Below are positions 1 through 8,604 of a stretch of 64,000 nt of DNA, piece by piece. Under the pieces are notes generated by a model. It worked only from the letters and a program-made list of their open reading frames with translations. It searched no databases and was not told where the DNA came from. The position numbers and the translations under genes were made by a program. Within the stretch, counting starts at the first letter, position 1; every line of letters starts with the position of its first letter. The DNA comes from Bombilactobacillus apium (GTDB taxonomy: Bacteria > Bacillota > Bacilli > Lactobacillales > Lactobacillaceae), in the NCBI RefSeq assembly GCF_013385145.1, contig NZ_JABZEC010000003.1, positions 62,001 to 126,000 on the forward strand, read 5' to 3'.

Positions 1-887
1 TCAGGATCAGTAGCGTTATATGGACGGACATCAAGTGGTGATGGTAAGTAATCAACCACGGCATCCATCAACATCTGTACACCCTTGTTCTTGAAAGCTG
101 AACCAGCTAAGACTGGGAACAATTCCAAGTTGATTGTCGCTTTCCGGATCGCTTTTTTGATTTCGTCATTACTGATTTCAGCACCATCAAGGTACTTATC
201 CATAATCCCGTCATCAACGTCAGCCAAAGCTTCGATCATTTGAGTCCGCCGCTTTTCAGCTTCTTCTTTGTATTCATCAGGAACATCAACGGTATCCCAT
301 TTAGCGCCCAATTCATCTTCGTCATACAAATCGGCCTTCATTTCGATTAGGTCAATGACCCCTTCGAAATCATCTTCAGCACCGATCGGCATTTGAATCG
401 AAATTGGTTTTGCATCTAAACGGTCTTTGATGGTTTGGACTGAATAATCAAAGTCAGCACCCAATTTATCCATCTTGTTGATGAAAACAATCCGGGGAAC
501 GCTATAAGTTGTTGCTTGCCGCCAAACATTTTCAGTTTGTGGTTCAACCCCAGATTGACCATCCAAAACAGTAATCGCACCATCTAAAACCCGCAAGGAA
601 CGTTCAACTTCAATCGTGAAGTCCACGTGTCCTGGGGTGTCGATGATGTTAATTCGATTGCCTTTCCATTCGGCAGTTGTAGCTGCAGAAGTGATGGTGA
701 TGCCCCGTTCTTGTTCTTGGGCCATCCAGTCCATTTGGGAAGCTCCATCATGAGTTTCACCAATTTTATGAATTTTACCTGTATAGTATAAAATTCGTTC
801 TGTTGTCGTTGTCTTACCGGCATCAATATGGGCCATGATTCCGATATTACGTGTTTTTTCTAAAGGAAATTCACGTTTATTAGCCAT
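1..887 (-). CDS. fusA: Elongation factor G, N-terminal part (gene runs off the left edge)
   Basis: EF-G is the ribosomal translocase GTPase. About 295 N-terminal residues are present, starting at the ATG at 887-885 with a GAGGAG ribosome binding site just upstream. The G-domain signatures are all readable: P-loop AHIDAGKTT, the switch/G3 motif DTPGHVDF, and G4 NKMD. The start reads [16 protein letters not shown], typical of Firmicutes EF-G. The rest of the gene (domains II-V) lies beyond base 1. It is the third gene of the rpsL-rpsG-fusA operon, 33 bases after the rpsG stop, with no terminator between them. Confidence 0.97.
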   Translation of the reverse strand, partial: MANKREFPLEKTRNIGIMAHIDAGKTTTTERILYYTGKIHKIGETHDGASQMDWMAQEQERGITITSAATTAEWKGNRINIIDTPGHVDFTIEVERSLRVLDGAITVLDGQSGVEPQTENVWRQATTYSVPRIVFINKMDKLGADFDYSVQTIKDRLDAKPISIQMPIGAEDDFEGVIDLIEMKADLYDEDELGAKWDTVDVPDEYKEEAEKRRTQMIEALADVDDGIMDKYLDGAEISNDEIKKAIRKATINLELFPVLAGSAFKNKGVQMLMDAVVDYLPSPLDVRPYNATDP

Positions 888-920
888 TAGATAATAGTAC
901 TCCTCTCAATAATCCGCAGA

Positions 921-1391
921 TTACCAGCGATAATGTGCGAAAGCCCGGTTTGCATCAGCCATCTTATGGGTATCTTCCCGTTTCTTAACAGCAGCACCGG
1001 TATTATTAGCAGCGTCCATAATTTCGGATGCCAAACGTTCATCCATCGTATGTTCACCACGTAAACGAGCATAGTTAACAATCCAACGTAGACCTAAAGT
1101 TGTCCGTCGTTCTGGGCGAACTTCAATTGGTACTTGGTAGTTAGAACCACCGATCCGGCGAGCTTTAACTTCCAAAACAGGCATTACATTCTTCATTGCT
1201 TCATCAAAAACTTCAACCGGATCATTTCCCGTCTTGTCCTTGATAATATCAAAAGCGTCATACAAGATAGTTGAAGCTTTTCCCCGTTTACCATCAACCA
1301 TCAAGTGATTAATTAAGCGTGTTACAAGCTTTGAGTTATAAATTGGGTCTGGCAAAACATCGCGTTTTGAGACACTACCTTTTCTTGGCAT
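921..1391 (-). CDS. rpsG: 30S ribosomal protein S7
   Basis: S7 nucleates assembly of the 30S head and contacts the E-site tRNA. The 156-residue product begins [16 protein letters not shown] and carries the family hallmarks [11 protein letters not shown] and RWIVNYAR. Length equals the usual bacterial S7 (about 156). The ATG is preceded by AGGAGG. It lies between rpsL and fusA in the universal str-operon order, with a 47-base gap to rpsL and no internal terminator seen. Confidence 0.98.
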   Translation of the reverse strand: MPRKGSVSKRDVLPDPIYNSKLVTRLINHLMVDGKRGKASTILYDAFDIIKDKTGNDPVEVFDEAMKNVMPVLEVKARRIGGSNYQVPIEVRPERRTTLGLRWIVNYARLRGEHTMDERLASEIMDAANNTGAAVKKREDTHKMADANRAFAHYRW

Positions 1392-1438
1392 GAATATCCT
1401 CCTAAAAATTCAATGATTAAAATTAGTAAATTAATAAT

Positions 1439-1852
1439 TTATTTCTTGGGACGTTTAGTACCATATTTGGAACGACCTTGCATCCGGCCGTCAACACCGG
1501 CGGTATCTAAAGCACCCCGGACGATATGATAACGCACACCAGGTAAGTCTTTTACCCGACCACCCCGAATTAGAACCACACTATGCTCTTGCAAGTTGTG
1601 ACCAATTCCAGGGATATAAGCGGTAACTTCAATTAAATTTGACAAACGCACACGGGCATATTTCCGTAAAGCAGAGTTTGGCTTCTTAGGTGTCATGGTT
1701 CCTACACGAGTAGCAACGCCCCGTTTTTGTGGTGCTGGATTATCAGTAGCAATCTTCTTCATGCTATTATAGCCGAAGTTCAAAGCTGGTGAGTCGGACT
1801 TCGAAGTTCTTGTTTTACGACCTTTACGTACCAATTGGTTAATTGTTGGCAT
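1439..1852 (-). CDS. rpsL: 30S ribosomal protein S12
   Basis: S12 controls decoding accuracy at the A site. The start is placed at the ATG at 1852 ([12 protein letters not shown]), which has AAGGAGG 8 bases upstream. A longer in-frame extension to 1888 has no ribosome binding site. The product is 137 residues, normal for the family. The two loops where streptomycin-resistance changes arise, [11 protein letters not shown] and [11 protein letters not shown], are intact with their lysines, so no resistance allele is visible. First gene of the rpsL-rpsG-fusA operon. Confidence 0.97.
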   Translation of the reverse strand: MPTINQLVRKGRKTRTSKSDSPALNFGYNSMKKIATDNPAPQKRGVATRVGTMTPKKPNSALRKYARVRLSNLIEVTAYIPGIGHNLQEHSVVLIRGGRVKDLPGVRYHIVRGALDTAGVDGRMQGRSKYGTKRPKK

Positions 1853-1972
1853 TAAAAGTTCCTCCTTAAATTTTTCAAGTACACACATCCAGGTGGTTCT
1901 TTTTTAAAGAAACTACCCCTCGTTAATCGAGCTTCATATAAGCTTACTTAACTCTCAAAAAACACAATTGTT

Positions 1973-2001
1973 AGCTTATCACCTTTAATCTACTCTGTCA
2001 A
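1973..2001 (-). promoter_or_regulatory. Promoter of the rpsL-rpsG-fusA operon
   Basis: On the minus strand a perfect -35 TTGACA (2001-1996), a 17-base spacer and a -10-like TAAGCT (1978-1973). It leaves a leader of about 110 bases before rpsL. That leader contains a short CTCG/CGAG hairpin and an imperfect GGTAGTT/AACCACC hairpin near 1885-1912. Confidence 0.65.
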
Positions 2002-2121
2002 CCAAGGTCATCCAGTTAATCAAGAAGTTTTTTATCTTCGAAAAAAATTTTTATCCTCGAAATTTGAATTCGTTTTCGTTATTCGTCCGCACTGCTCGTT
2101 TTTTCTAGAAAATTAAAAAGG

Positions 2122-2150
2122 TTGACATTTAAAAATTGGGGGTGTAGATT
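2122..2150 (+). promoter_or_regulatory. Promoter of the T-box / hydratase transcript
   Basis: TTGACA (2122-2127), 17-base spacer, TAGATT (2145-2150). Transcription would begin near 2157, just ahead of T-box Stem I. Confidence 0.6.
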
Positions 2151-2156
2151 AATGGC

Positions 2157-2443
2157 GATCGTTAAGGAATTAAAAAGTGATGAAGAGAAAAGTAATCTTT
2201 TTCTTGTGATCAGGGAATTGCTGGTTAGTGCGAAGCAATTCATGAGATTAGATGACTATCATCTCCGAGCTATGTGATTAAACTTCAATTAGATTGCATT
2301 GGGTACACCCATTATTGTGTCAGCGTATCGCACAAGCCGTACGTGTGAGGTAATTCTAGTGATAGGATTACAAATTCAAGGTGGTACCACGCAGCAGCGT
2401 CCTTAACTATCCCATGAGCGGGATAGTTAAGGACGCTTTTTCT
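2157..2443 (+). ncRNA. T-box riboswitch (tRNA-sensing leader)
   Basis: The conserved T-box sequence AAGGTGGTACCACG is at 2378-2391. It is followed directly by a strong terminator: a 17-bp stem (2397-2413 with 2420-2436), then a T-run. Upstream, Stem I shows the AGTGA K-turn strand (2177-2181), AGTA of the specifier-loop E motif (2191-2194), the apical loop GGTTAGTGCGA and the matching 3' strand. Aligning the loop with the GA-NN-codon-A-stem geometry of known T-boxes puts the specifier at ATC (2258-2260, Ile). An overlapping ACT (2255-2257, Thr) is the alternative. The acceptor-pairing TGGT implies a tRNA with A73, which fits Ile and argues against Asp. It controls the hydratase gene downstream by antitermination. 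Confidence 0.9.
2397..2443 (+). terminator. T-box regulated intrinsic terminator
   Basis: Perfect 17-bp stem, GCGTCCTTAACTATCCC against its complement, with a 6-base loop and a T-rich tail. Its 5' arm overlaps the antiterminator region, as in all T-boxes. Confidence 0.9.
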
Positions 2444-2481
2444 TTGGGACTAATTAAAACTATTAAAGGTGGTGAGGGCTT

Positions 2482-2523
2482 ATGGAATCCCAGATTAGGA
2501 GCTCAAACAAGAAGCTAGCTTAA
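2482..2523 (+). other. Possible 13-codon leader peptide between the T-box and the hydratase
   Basis: ATG at 2482 opens a 13-residue ORF (MESQIRSSNKKLA) ending in TAA at 2521-2523, preceded by a purine-rich GGTGGTGAGGG. The stop codon touches a perfect 9-bp inverted repeat (2522-2530 with 2540-2548). The peptide has no run of one amino acid, so classic attenuation is not evident. It may be a chance ORF. Confidence 0.25.
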
Positions 2524-2548
2524 ATTCAGGTTTCCTAAGCCTGAATTT
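2522..2548 (+). repeat. Perfect 9-bp inverted repeat upstream of the hydratase
   Basis: AAATTCAGG and CCTGAATTT separated by 9 bases. No T-run follows, so it is not an obvious terminator. It lies 74 bases before the hydratase start and may be an operator or an mRNA hairpin. Confidence 0.45.
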
Positions 2549-2621
2549 CTTATCCAGTAAAACTTTATTTTCTGACTCGGAGCAAAAAATTGCTAAATTA
2601 AAATCTATGGAGGATTTAATC

Positions 2622-3434
2622 ATGACTCAAACCACCACCACCACCTTATCAACTTCCGAAACCGAATTAGCTGATAAATTATTTCAGGCTTACCAAAGCC
2701 ACGAACCCCTAGAAAAATCTGACTTTGACGGTCTGGTAACCACTGAGGAATCCGCTTATCGCGTGCAAAGCCACTTCACCGAACTCAAACAAGAAGAAGT
2801 CGGCGGTTATAAAGTTTCCTTAACTAGCCAAGAAACTCAAGATATGTTTGATTCCGACTGCCCGCTTTACGGAACCGAAGTTAAAAGCCATCTTGTCCAA
2901 TCACCAGCTACTTTGCATCGCGGCGAATTGATGGAGCCCTTGGCCGAAGTTGAAATGATGTTTACAGCTAAAGAGCAACTTACTAGCAAAGATTCTTTGG
3001 CAGATTTAATGCATAAAACTAAAGTGGCACCCGCGGTAGAAGTTCCTGATGCTCGTTTCAGCGACTGGTTCCCTAGCCTTTCTAAATATCTCGTGATGTC
3101 TGATGCCGCGGTGAGTGGATATGTGGTTTATGGCCCTGAAGTGGATACAGACCTGCTTTTTGAAAAGGTCGATGATTTGGCGCACGTCAAATGTGAACTA
3201 TTCCATGACGGAAAAAAACTCAAGGAAGGTGCTTCCTCGGAAGTTCTCGGAAATCCGCTCAAATCTTTGCACTGGCTAGTTGAAAAGCTGGAAGAACAAG
3301 ATAACCCGCTTCAAGTTGGTCAAAAGGTTTCTAGCGGAACCTTCCTCATTCCCGAATCACTAACGAATGGAAATTGGAAAGTCACCTTTGATCAAGGACT
3401 CGGAGCTGTTTTCTTCCAAGTTACCGGTGACTAA
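2622..3434 (+). CDS. Fumarylacetoacetate hydrolase-family hydratase (2-keto-4-pentenoate hydratase-like)
   Basis: A 270-residue member of the MhpD/HpcG branch of the FAH superfamily. These enzymes hydrate 2-oxo-alkenoates or decarboxylate oxo-diacids using a divalent metal. Visible family blocks are VGGYKVSLTS (substrate loop), the metal-ligand motif EVEMMF, the third acidic ligand in AVEVPDARF, SDAAVSGYVVYG, and the C-terminal GTFLIPESLTNG and GLGAVFF. The start is the ATG at 2622, where GGAGG sits at the right distance; the in-frame ATG at 2607 overlaps that site. It is a single-gene transcript under T-box control, ending at the hairpin at 3503. No aromatic-degradation partner genes are nearby, so the true substrate is unknown. 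Confidence 0.85.
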   Translation: MTQTTTTTLSTSETELADKLFQAYQSHEPLEKSDFDGLVTTEESAYRVQSHFTELKQEEVGGYKVSLTSQETQDMFDSDCPLYGTEVKSHLVQSPATLHRGELMEPLAEVEMMFTAKEQLTSKDSLADLMHKTKVAPAVEVPDARFSDWFPSLSKYLVMSDAAVSGYVVYGPEVDTDLLFEKVDDLAHVKCELFHDGKKLKEGASSEVLGNPLKSLHWLVEKLEEQDNPLQVGQKVSSGTFLIPESLTNGNWKVTFDQGLGAVFFQVTGD

Positions 3435-3502
3435 GTCCAGCTCTTGTCGGCAGTGAATTAAATTTCGAAAAACCGTAATACCTACTTTTAGCCAAAAAAA
3501 TT

Positions 3503-3524
3503 AACGCCGCAAGGCGTTTTTTTG
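3503..3524 (+). terminator. Intrinsic terminator of the hydratase gene
   Basis: AACGCC-GCAA-GGCGTT followed by seven T residues, about 70 bases after the stop codon. Confidence 0.8.
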
Positions 3525-3644
3525 TGGCTTCTATTTTTTCTACCATCTTAAATCTGGAACTAGCTAAAATCTCCCCTGCTTTTTAACAGCAATTTTTCGA
3601 TAAATTTACGAACTTTAGGGTAATTATAAACTGAGGTGATCTTG

Positions 3645-4349
3645 ATGCTCTACTTTAATTTACTTTTAAGCACTTGCCTAGCTTCTTTCGCAGGGGTAGT
3701 GGCCCTGCGTTTGCCCCAAGGAGAGAAATTTTATCGCGGACGTTCTCATTGTGACCATTGTCAGCATCAACTATTTTGGTACCAAGAAATTCCCCTCTTT
3801 AGTTACATCTTTCTTCACGGCCGCTGCGCCTTTTGCCAATATCCTATTCGACCGGGGATTTTTTACTTTGAACTCTTTGGTCTGGGCTGTGGAATTCTTG
3901 CCAGTTGGCAAAATCAATACAATCCTTATCTCTTAATTGGCCTGCTACTAACAGTCGCCGTAGCCGCTTGGGATGATTACCTTTTTTTAGCGATCTGGCC
4001 GGTGACCTTAATTCCCATTACAATTTTCCTGGTATTCTGGACTCCTTGGACGATGGAGCGTTTCTTCTCTTGGTTACTTTTAGCGACTATCCTCACTAGC
4101 TTCTGGTTCTTCCAGCGACACGCTTGGGGAATCGGAGATTTAGAGGTTCTTTTGGTAATTGCCCTCTTCTTAGATCTTCTAACAAGCCTTTTTCTAGTCT
4201 TGGGAGCTAGCCTCTTGGCAATCACTTATTGGACAATCAAAAAAGTCGGGGGTCATTCGATCCACCGGCTTCCCTTCGTTCCTTTTATTTTAGTTAGTCT
4301 CTTACTTTGTATTGTGATCCCGTTTCTTAAGACCAGTATTTTTGGATAA
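3645..4349 (+). CDS. comC: Prepilin peptidase / methyltransferase (A24 family)
   Basis: An integral-membrane aspartyl protease that trims and N-methylates type IV pilin-like leader peptides. In Firmicutes it processes the ComG pseudopilins used for DNA uptake. The 234-residue protein has two CxxC pairs of the cytoplasmic zinc-binding loop (Cys36/39 and Cys61/64), the first catalytic aspartate in WDDYLFL (110/111) and the second in GIGD (165), among roughly seven hydrophobic segments. The ATG at 3645 is chosen because GAGGTGA lies 5 bases upstream; the GTG at 3636 overlaps that site. It converges with msrA and overlaps its 3' end by 23 bases. The comG genes are not in this window. Confidence 0.92.
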   Translation: MLYFNLLLSTCLASFAGVVALRLPQGEKFYRGRSHCDHCQHQLFWYQEIPLFSYIFLHGRCAFCQYPIRPGIFYFELFGLGCGILASWQNQYNPYLLIGLLLTVAVAAWDDYLFLAIWPVTLIPITIFLVFWTPWTMERFFSWLLLATILTSFWFFQRHAWGIGDLEVLLVIALFLDLLTSLFLVLGASLLAITYWTIKKVGGHSIHRLPFVPFILVSLLLCIVIPFLKTSIFG

Positions 4350-4848
4350 AAGTTTGCCGACCGCCGGCTTCTTCCATTTGATAACGTCGGGGATTCTTTT
4401 GGTAAAACTGTTGATGTTCAGCTTCTGCTGGGTAAAAAGGTTGTGCTGGTTCAATGGTCGTTACAATGGGGTCCGTAAAGCGACCACTAGCTTGCAGACG
4501 TTGCTTTGATTCTTCAGCAATCTGCCGTTGGCTTTCATTTTGCACATAGATTACCGGACGATAGTTATCTCCTCGATCCTGAAATTGGCCCATAGCATCC
4601 GTTGGATCGGTCTGTTGCCAATAAATTTCAACTAATTCCGCATAGGAAATTACTTGCGGATCAAAAATAATTTCAACAGCCTCAGTATGGCCCGTCTCAT
4701 GATGTGATACCTGTTCATAAGTGGGATTGGGAACGTGACCTCCAGTATAGCCCGAAGTTACTTTTTTGATTCCGGACATCTCTTCAAACGGTGCTACCAT
4801 GCACCAAAAGCAGCCGCCAGCAAAGATTGCCTTTTCTGTTTTTTCCAT
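4327..4848 (-). CDS. msrA: Peptide-methionine (S)-S-oxide reductase MsrA
   Basis: Reduces methionine-S-sulfoxide in proteins, repairing oxidative damage. The catalytic GGCFWC motif is near the N-terminus, followed by [16 protein letters not shown] and the HTEAVEI block. The start is the ATG at 4848 ([12 protein letters not shown]), with AAAGGA upstream. The longer ORF start at 4893 lies inside the rpoC terminator hairpin. The product is 173 residues, normal for MsrA. MsrB is not fused or adjacent. It follows rpoC but is separated by a strong terminator. Confidence 0.95.
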   Translation of the reverse strand: MEKTEKAIFAGGCFWCMVAPFEEMSGIKKVTSGYTGGHVPNPTYEQVSHHETGHTEAVEIIFDPQVISYAELVEIYWQQTDPTDAMGQFQDRGDNYRPVIYVQNESQRQIAEESKQRLQASGRFTDPIVTTIEPAQPFYPAEAEHQQFYQKNPRRYQMEEAGGRQTFIQKYWS

Positions 4849-4890
4849 TTTAACCATCCTTTCGCATAAAACTATTTTAAAACTTACTCT

Positions 4891-4937
4891 CAAAAAAAGG
4901 AACCACGTTAGCTTGCCTCCACAAGATACGTGATTCC
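4891..4937 (-). terminator. rpoB-rpoC operon terminator
   Basis: Minus-strand hairpin, GGAATCACGT (4937-4928) with ACGTGGTTCC (4908-4899), followed by seven T residues. It lies 9 bases after the rpoC stop. Confidence 0.9.
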
Positions 4938-4945
4938 TTTTTAGA

Positions 4946-7900
4946 TTAATTATCAGAACGTAATTTTTCTTCTAAATTATCAACATCAATATCATCATTG
5001 CTTCCATCAACAACAACGCCCACTTTTTCTGGCTGCATATGTTGATACTTAGCCATTCCGGTTCCAGCCGGAATCAGTTTCCCAATCATAACATTTTCCT
5101 TCAAACCAACTAATGGATCATCTTTACCCCGAATTGAGGCATCAGTTAAGACCCGAGTTGTTTCCTGGAAGGAAGCTGCGGACAAGAAACTATTAGTTTC
5201 CAAGGAAGCCTTGGTGATTCCCAAGAGAACTGGTGCCCCAGTTGCTGGTAATTTTCCAGAAACCAAAGCGTCAGTATTATTATCAGTAAATTGCCCGATA
5301 TCTAACAAGGAACCTGGTAAGACATTGGTATCGCCTGGATCTAAGACCCGAACCTTCCGCAACATCTTGCGCACCATAACTTCAATATGCTTGTCACTAA
5401 TATCCACACCCTGCATCCGGTAAACCTTCTGCACTTCGGACAGGAGATAATCTTCTGTTGTTCGAACATCAGTAATCTTAATTAACTGCTTCGGATCGAT
5501 TGAACCTTCGGTTAGTTTACCACCACGATCTACATGGTCACCTTCAGCTACAGCAACACTAGCTGTATAAGGAATGCTGTAGGTTCGGGTATCGGTTTGA
5601 CCTTCAACCGTAATTTCTCGCGTATGTTCCGCCGGATTTTCATCAATCGCCGTCACGGTTCCATCAACTTCAGAAATATGCGCAAGACCTTTTGGATTCC
5701 GAGCTTCAAAAATTTCTTCAACCCGAGGTAGCCCTTGAGTGATATCTTCACCCCCGGCAACCCCTCCGGTATGGAAGTTCCGCATGGTTAACTGCGTTCC
5801 TGGTTCTCCGATTGACTGCGCGGCAACAACTCCAACCGCTTCTCCGACTTCAACTTCTTCACCGGTAGCTAAGTTGCGACCGTAACATTTTTGACAAACC
5901 CCATGCAAGGTGTTGCAGGTAAAGGCCGTTCGAATTGTTACTTCTGTTACCCCAGCTTCAATAATCTTGCGAGCTAAGTCTTCATCAATCAGACTGTTAG
6001 GCGCCAACATTTCTTCGTTGGTCTCTGGGTTAAGGATTGTTTTCTGGGTGTAACGACCAATTAACCGATCGTATAACGGTTCAATAATTTCATTACCATC
6101 GCGAATAGCTGCGACGGTAACTCCCCGATCAGTTCCACAGTCTTCTTCCCGGACAATAACATCTTGGGCCACATCAACTAAACGCCGGGTCAAGTAACCA
6201 GAGTTCGCGGTTTTTAAGGCCGTATCGGTCATCCCTTTCCGGGCCCCGTGAGTGGACATGAACATTTCTAAGACGGACAGACCCTCCCGGAAGTTAGAAG
6301 TAACTGGGATTTCCATCATTCCACCGTTAGGAGCGGCCATTAAGCCCCGCATTCCCGCTAACTGCGTAAAGTTAGAAATATTTCCCCGGGCTCCAGAGTC
6401 GGACATCATTGAAATTGGGTTCTTGGGATCAAAACTATCCATTAATTGTTGTTGAATTTCATCTTTTGCATCATTCCAAATACTGATAACGCGATTATGG
6501 CGTTCTTCGTCAGTAATTAAACCACGCCGGAATTGCTTGGAAACTGTTGCCACTTGTTGGTGAGCTTGATCAACAATTTCTTGCTTGTCATCCAACTGCG
6601 GGACATCAGAAACCCCAACAGTTAATCCAGACAAAGTACATGCCCGGTAACCCAATTCCTTCATGTCATCCAACAATTCTGAGGTTCGTTGAACTTTATA
6701 TAACTTAAAGACTTGTGCAATAATATCGCTCAAATAGCCTTTTTTAAAGGGATCAGTCAAAGGCATATCTTGTAAACGCTGATGGATATCTTCGCCAGCA
6801 TCCAAGAAATACTTTTCTGGAACAGCTTCTTCAAGATTCTTCGCTGTCGGTTCATTTAAAAATGGCAAGCCAGCAGGAAGCATTCGATTAAAGATAACTT
6901 TCCCGACACTCGTAATCATGATTCGATCTTTTTGTTCTTCAGTAAAGGCAAAAGAAGTCAAAGTCTTCGTTGAAAGACCGATCCGAGTATGCCAGTGAAC
7001 TAAGCCATCGCGATAAGCCATTTCAACTTCGTTAATATCTTTGAAGATCATTCCTTCGCCTTCACGACCGCGTTCTTCCAAGGTCAAGTAATAGTTTCCT
7101 AAAACTACGTCCTGAGAAGGAGTTACGATTGGCTTTCCATCTTTTGGAGCCAAGATATGGTGCGCAGCTAACATTAACATCCGCGCTTCAGCTTGAGCTT
7201 CATCAGACAAAGGCACGTGAACAGCCATCTGATCCCCGTCAAAGTCGGCATTGTAAGCTTCACAAGCGAGGGGATGCAGACGAATTGATTTTCCATCAAC
7301 CAAAACAGGTTCAAAAGCTTGAATACCTAAACGGTGCAAGGTAGGTGCCCGGTTCAAAAGAACTGGCCGTTCCTTAATCACATCTTCTAAGACATCCCAA
7401 ACAGCATCATCTTGACGTTCAATCTTCCGCTTGGCATTCTTAATGTTTGAAGCCAATTCGCGTTTAACTAATTCATGCATGACGAAAGGTTTGAAAAGTT
7501 CCAAAGCCATTTCCCGTGGTAAACCACATTGATAGAACTTCAAGGTTGGTCCGACATCGATAACCGAACGACCGGAGTAGTCAACCCGCTTTCCTAACAA
7601 GTTTTGCCGGAAACGTCCTTGCTTTCCTTTCAGCATATGCGATAAGGACTTCAAAGGCCGATTTCCTGGGCCAGTAACGGGACGACCACGACGACCATTA
7701 TCAATCAAAGCATCAACGGCTTCTTGTAACATCCGCTTTTCGTTTTGCACAATAATATTCGGAGCATTTAAGTCTAACAAACGCTTCAAACGATTATTCC
7801 GGTTGATTACCCGACGATACAAATCGTTCAAGTCAGAAGTCGCGAAACGTCCCCCTTCTAATTGGACCATCGGCCGTAAATCAGGTGGAATTATAGGAAT

Positions 7901-8590
7901 GCAATCCATTACCATCCAATCAGGATGATTATGGGAATCTTTGAAAGCATTCAAGATATCTAACCGGCGAATTGCTCGTGTTCTTTTTTGTCCTGTTGCG
8001 GTCTTCAAGGTGTCTTTTAACTGGCTAACTTCTTCTTCCAAGTCGACAGCTTGCAATAATTCTTTGATTCCTTCGGCACCCATTTTGGCGTCAAAGGCTT
8101 TGCCATATTGTTCTCTTTTTTGCCGATATTCAGTTTCTGTCAGCAACTGCTTTTCTTCTAGATCAGTATCACCGGCTTTAATTACGACGTAAGCAGCAAA
8201 ATAAATAATTTCTTCTAGGGCCCGAGGACTCATATCCAAAACTAAGCCCATCCGACTAGGAATTCCCTTAAAGTACCAAATATGCGTTACCGGGGCAGCA
8301 AGTTCAATGTGTCCCATCCGTTCACGCCGCACTTTAGACTTGGTAACTTCGACGCCACAACGATCACAAACAATTCCCTTATAGCGAATCCGCTTATATT
8401 TTCCACAAGCACATTCCCAATCTTTGGTTGGACCAAAGATCCGTTCGTCAAACAAGCCGTCACGTTCCGGTTTCAAAGTACGATAGTTAATGGTTTCAGG
8501 CTTCTTAACTTCACCGTAAGACCAACTCCGAATCTTGTCTGGTGAAGCTAAACCAATTTGCATACTTTCAAACTTATTGACATCTATCAA
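4946..8590 (-). CDS. rpoC: DNA-directed RNA polymerase subunit beta'
   Basis: Largest RNA polymerase subunit, 1214 residues. It shows the N-terminal zinc ribbon ([20 protein letters not shown]), the catalytic magnesium loop [12 protein letters not shown], the trigger-loop region and the second zinc site (CGTD...[13 protein letters not shown]). The start is a TTG (8590-8588, [13 protein letters not shown]) with GGAGG upstream. It begins 14 bases after rpoB and is co-transcribed with it. The acidic C-terminal tail is typical of lactobacilli. Confidence 0.98.
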   Translation of the reverse strand: MIDVNKFESMQIGLASPDKIRSWSYGEVKKPETINYRTLKPERDGLFDERIFGPTKDWECACGKYKRIRYKGIVCDRCGVEVTKSKVRRERMGHIELAAPVTHIWYFKGIPSRMGLVLDMSPRALEEIIYFAAYVVIKAGDTDLEEKQLLTETEYRQKREQYGKAFDAKMGAEGIKELLQAVDLEEEVSQLKDTLKTATGQKRTRAIRRLDILNAFKDSHNHPDWMVMDCIPIIPPDLRPMVQLEGGRFATSDLNDLYRRVINRNNRLKRLLDLNAPNIIVQNEKRMLQEAVDALIDNGRRGRPVTGPGNRPLKSLSHMLKGKQGRFRQNLLGKRVDYSGRSVIDVGPTLKFYQCGLPREMALELFKPFVMHELVKRELASNIKNAKRKIERQDDAVWDVLEDVIKERPVLLNRAPTLHRLGIQAFEPVLVDGKSIRLHPLACEAYNADFDGDQMAVHVPLSDEAQAEARMLMLAAHHILAPKDGKPIVTPSQDVVLGNYYLTLEERGREGEGMIFKDINEVEMAYRDGLVHWHTRIGLSTKTLTSFAFTEEQKDRIMITSVGKVIFNRMLPAGLPFLNEPTAKNLEEAVPEKYFLDAGEDIHQRLQDMPLTDPFKKGYLSDIIAQVFKLYKVQRTSELLDDMKELGYRACTLSGLTVGVSDVPQLDDKQEIVDQAHQQVATVSKQFRRGLITDEERHNRVISIWNDAKDEIQQQLMDSFDPKNPISMMSDSGARGNISNFTQLAGMRGLMAAPNGGMMEIPVTSNFREGLSVLEMFMSTHGARKGMTDTALKTANSGYLTRRLVDVAQDVIVREEDCGTDRGVTVAAIRDGNEIIEPLYDRLIGRYTQKTILNPETNEEMLAPNSLIDEDLARKIIEAGVTEVTIRTAFTCNTLHGVCQKCYGRNLATGEEVEVGEAVGVVAAQSIGEPGTQLTMRNFHTGGVAGGEDITQGLPRVEEIFEARNPKGLAHISEVDGTVTAIDENPAEHTREITVEGQTDTRTYSIPYTASVAVAEGDHVDRGGKLTEGSIDPKQLIKITDVRTTEDYLLSEVQKVYRMQGVDISDKHIEVMVRKMLRKVRVLDPGDTNVLPGSLLDIGQFTDNNTDALVSGKLPATGAPVLLGITKASLETNSFLSAASFQETTRVLTDASIRGKDDPLVGLKENVMIGKLIPAGTGMAKYQHMQPEKVGVVVDGSNDDIDVDNLEEKLRSDN

Positions 8591-8604
8591 CTGGCAACCT
8601 CCTC

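Noticed and set aside
2255-2257. ACT (Thr) as the T-box specifier
   Set aside because: It gives a plausible GATGA/TCATC stem, but the K-turn alignment and GA-NN-codon-A spacing fit ATC at 2258-2260 better. Kept only as an alternative.
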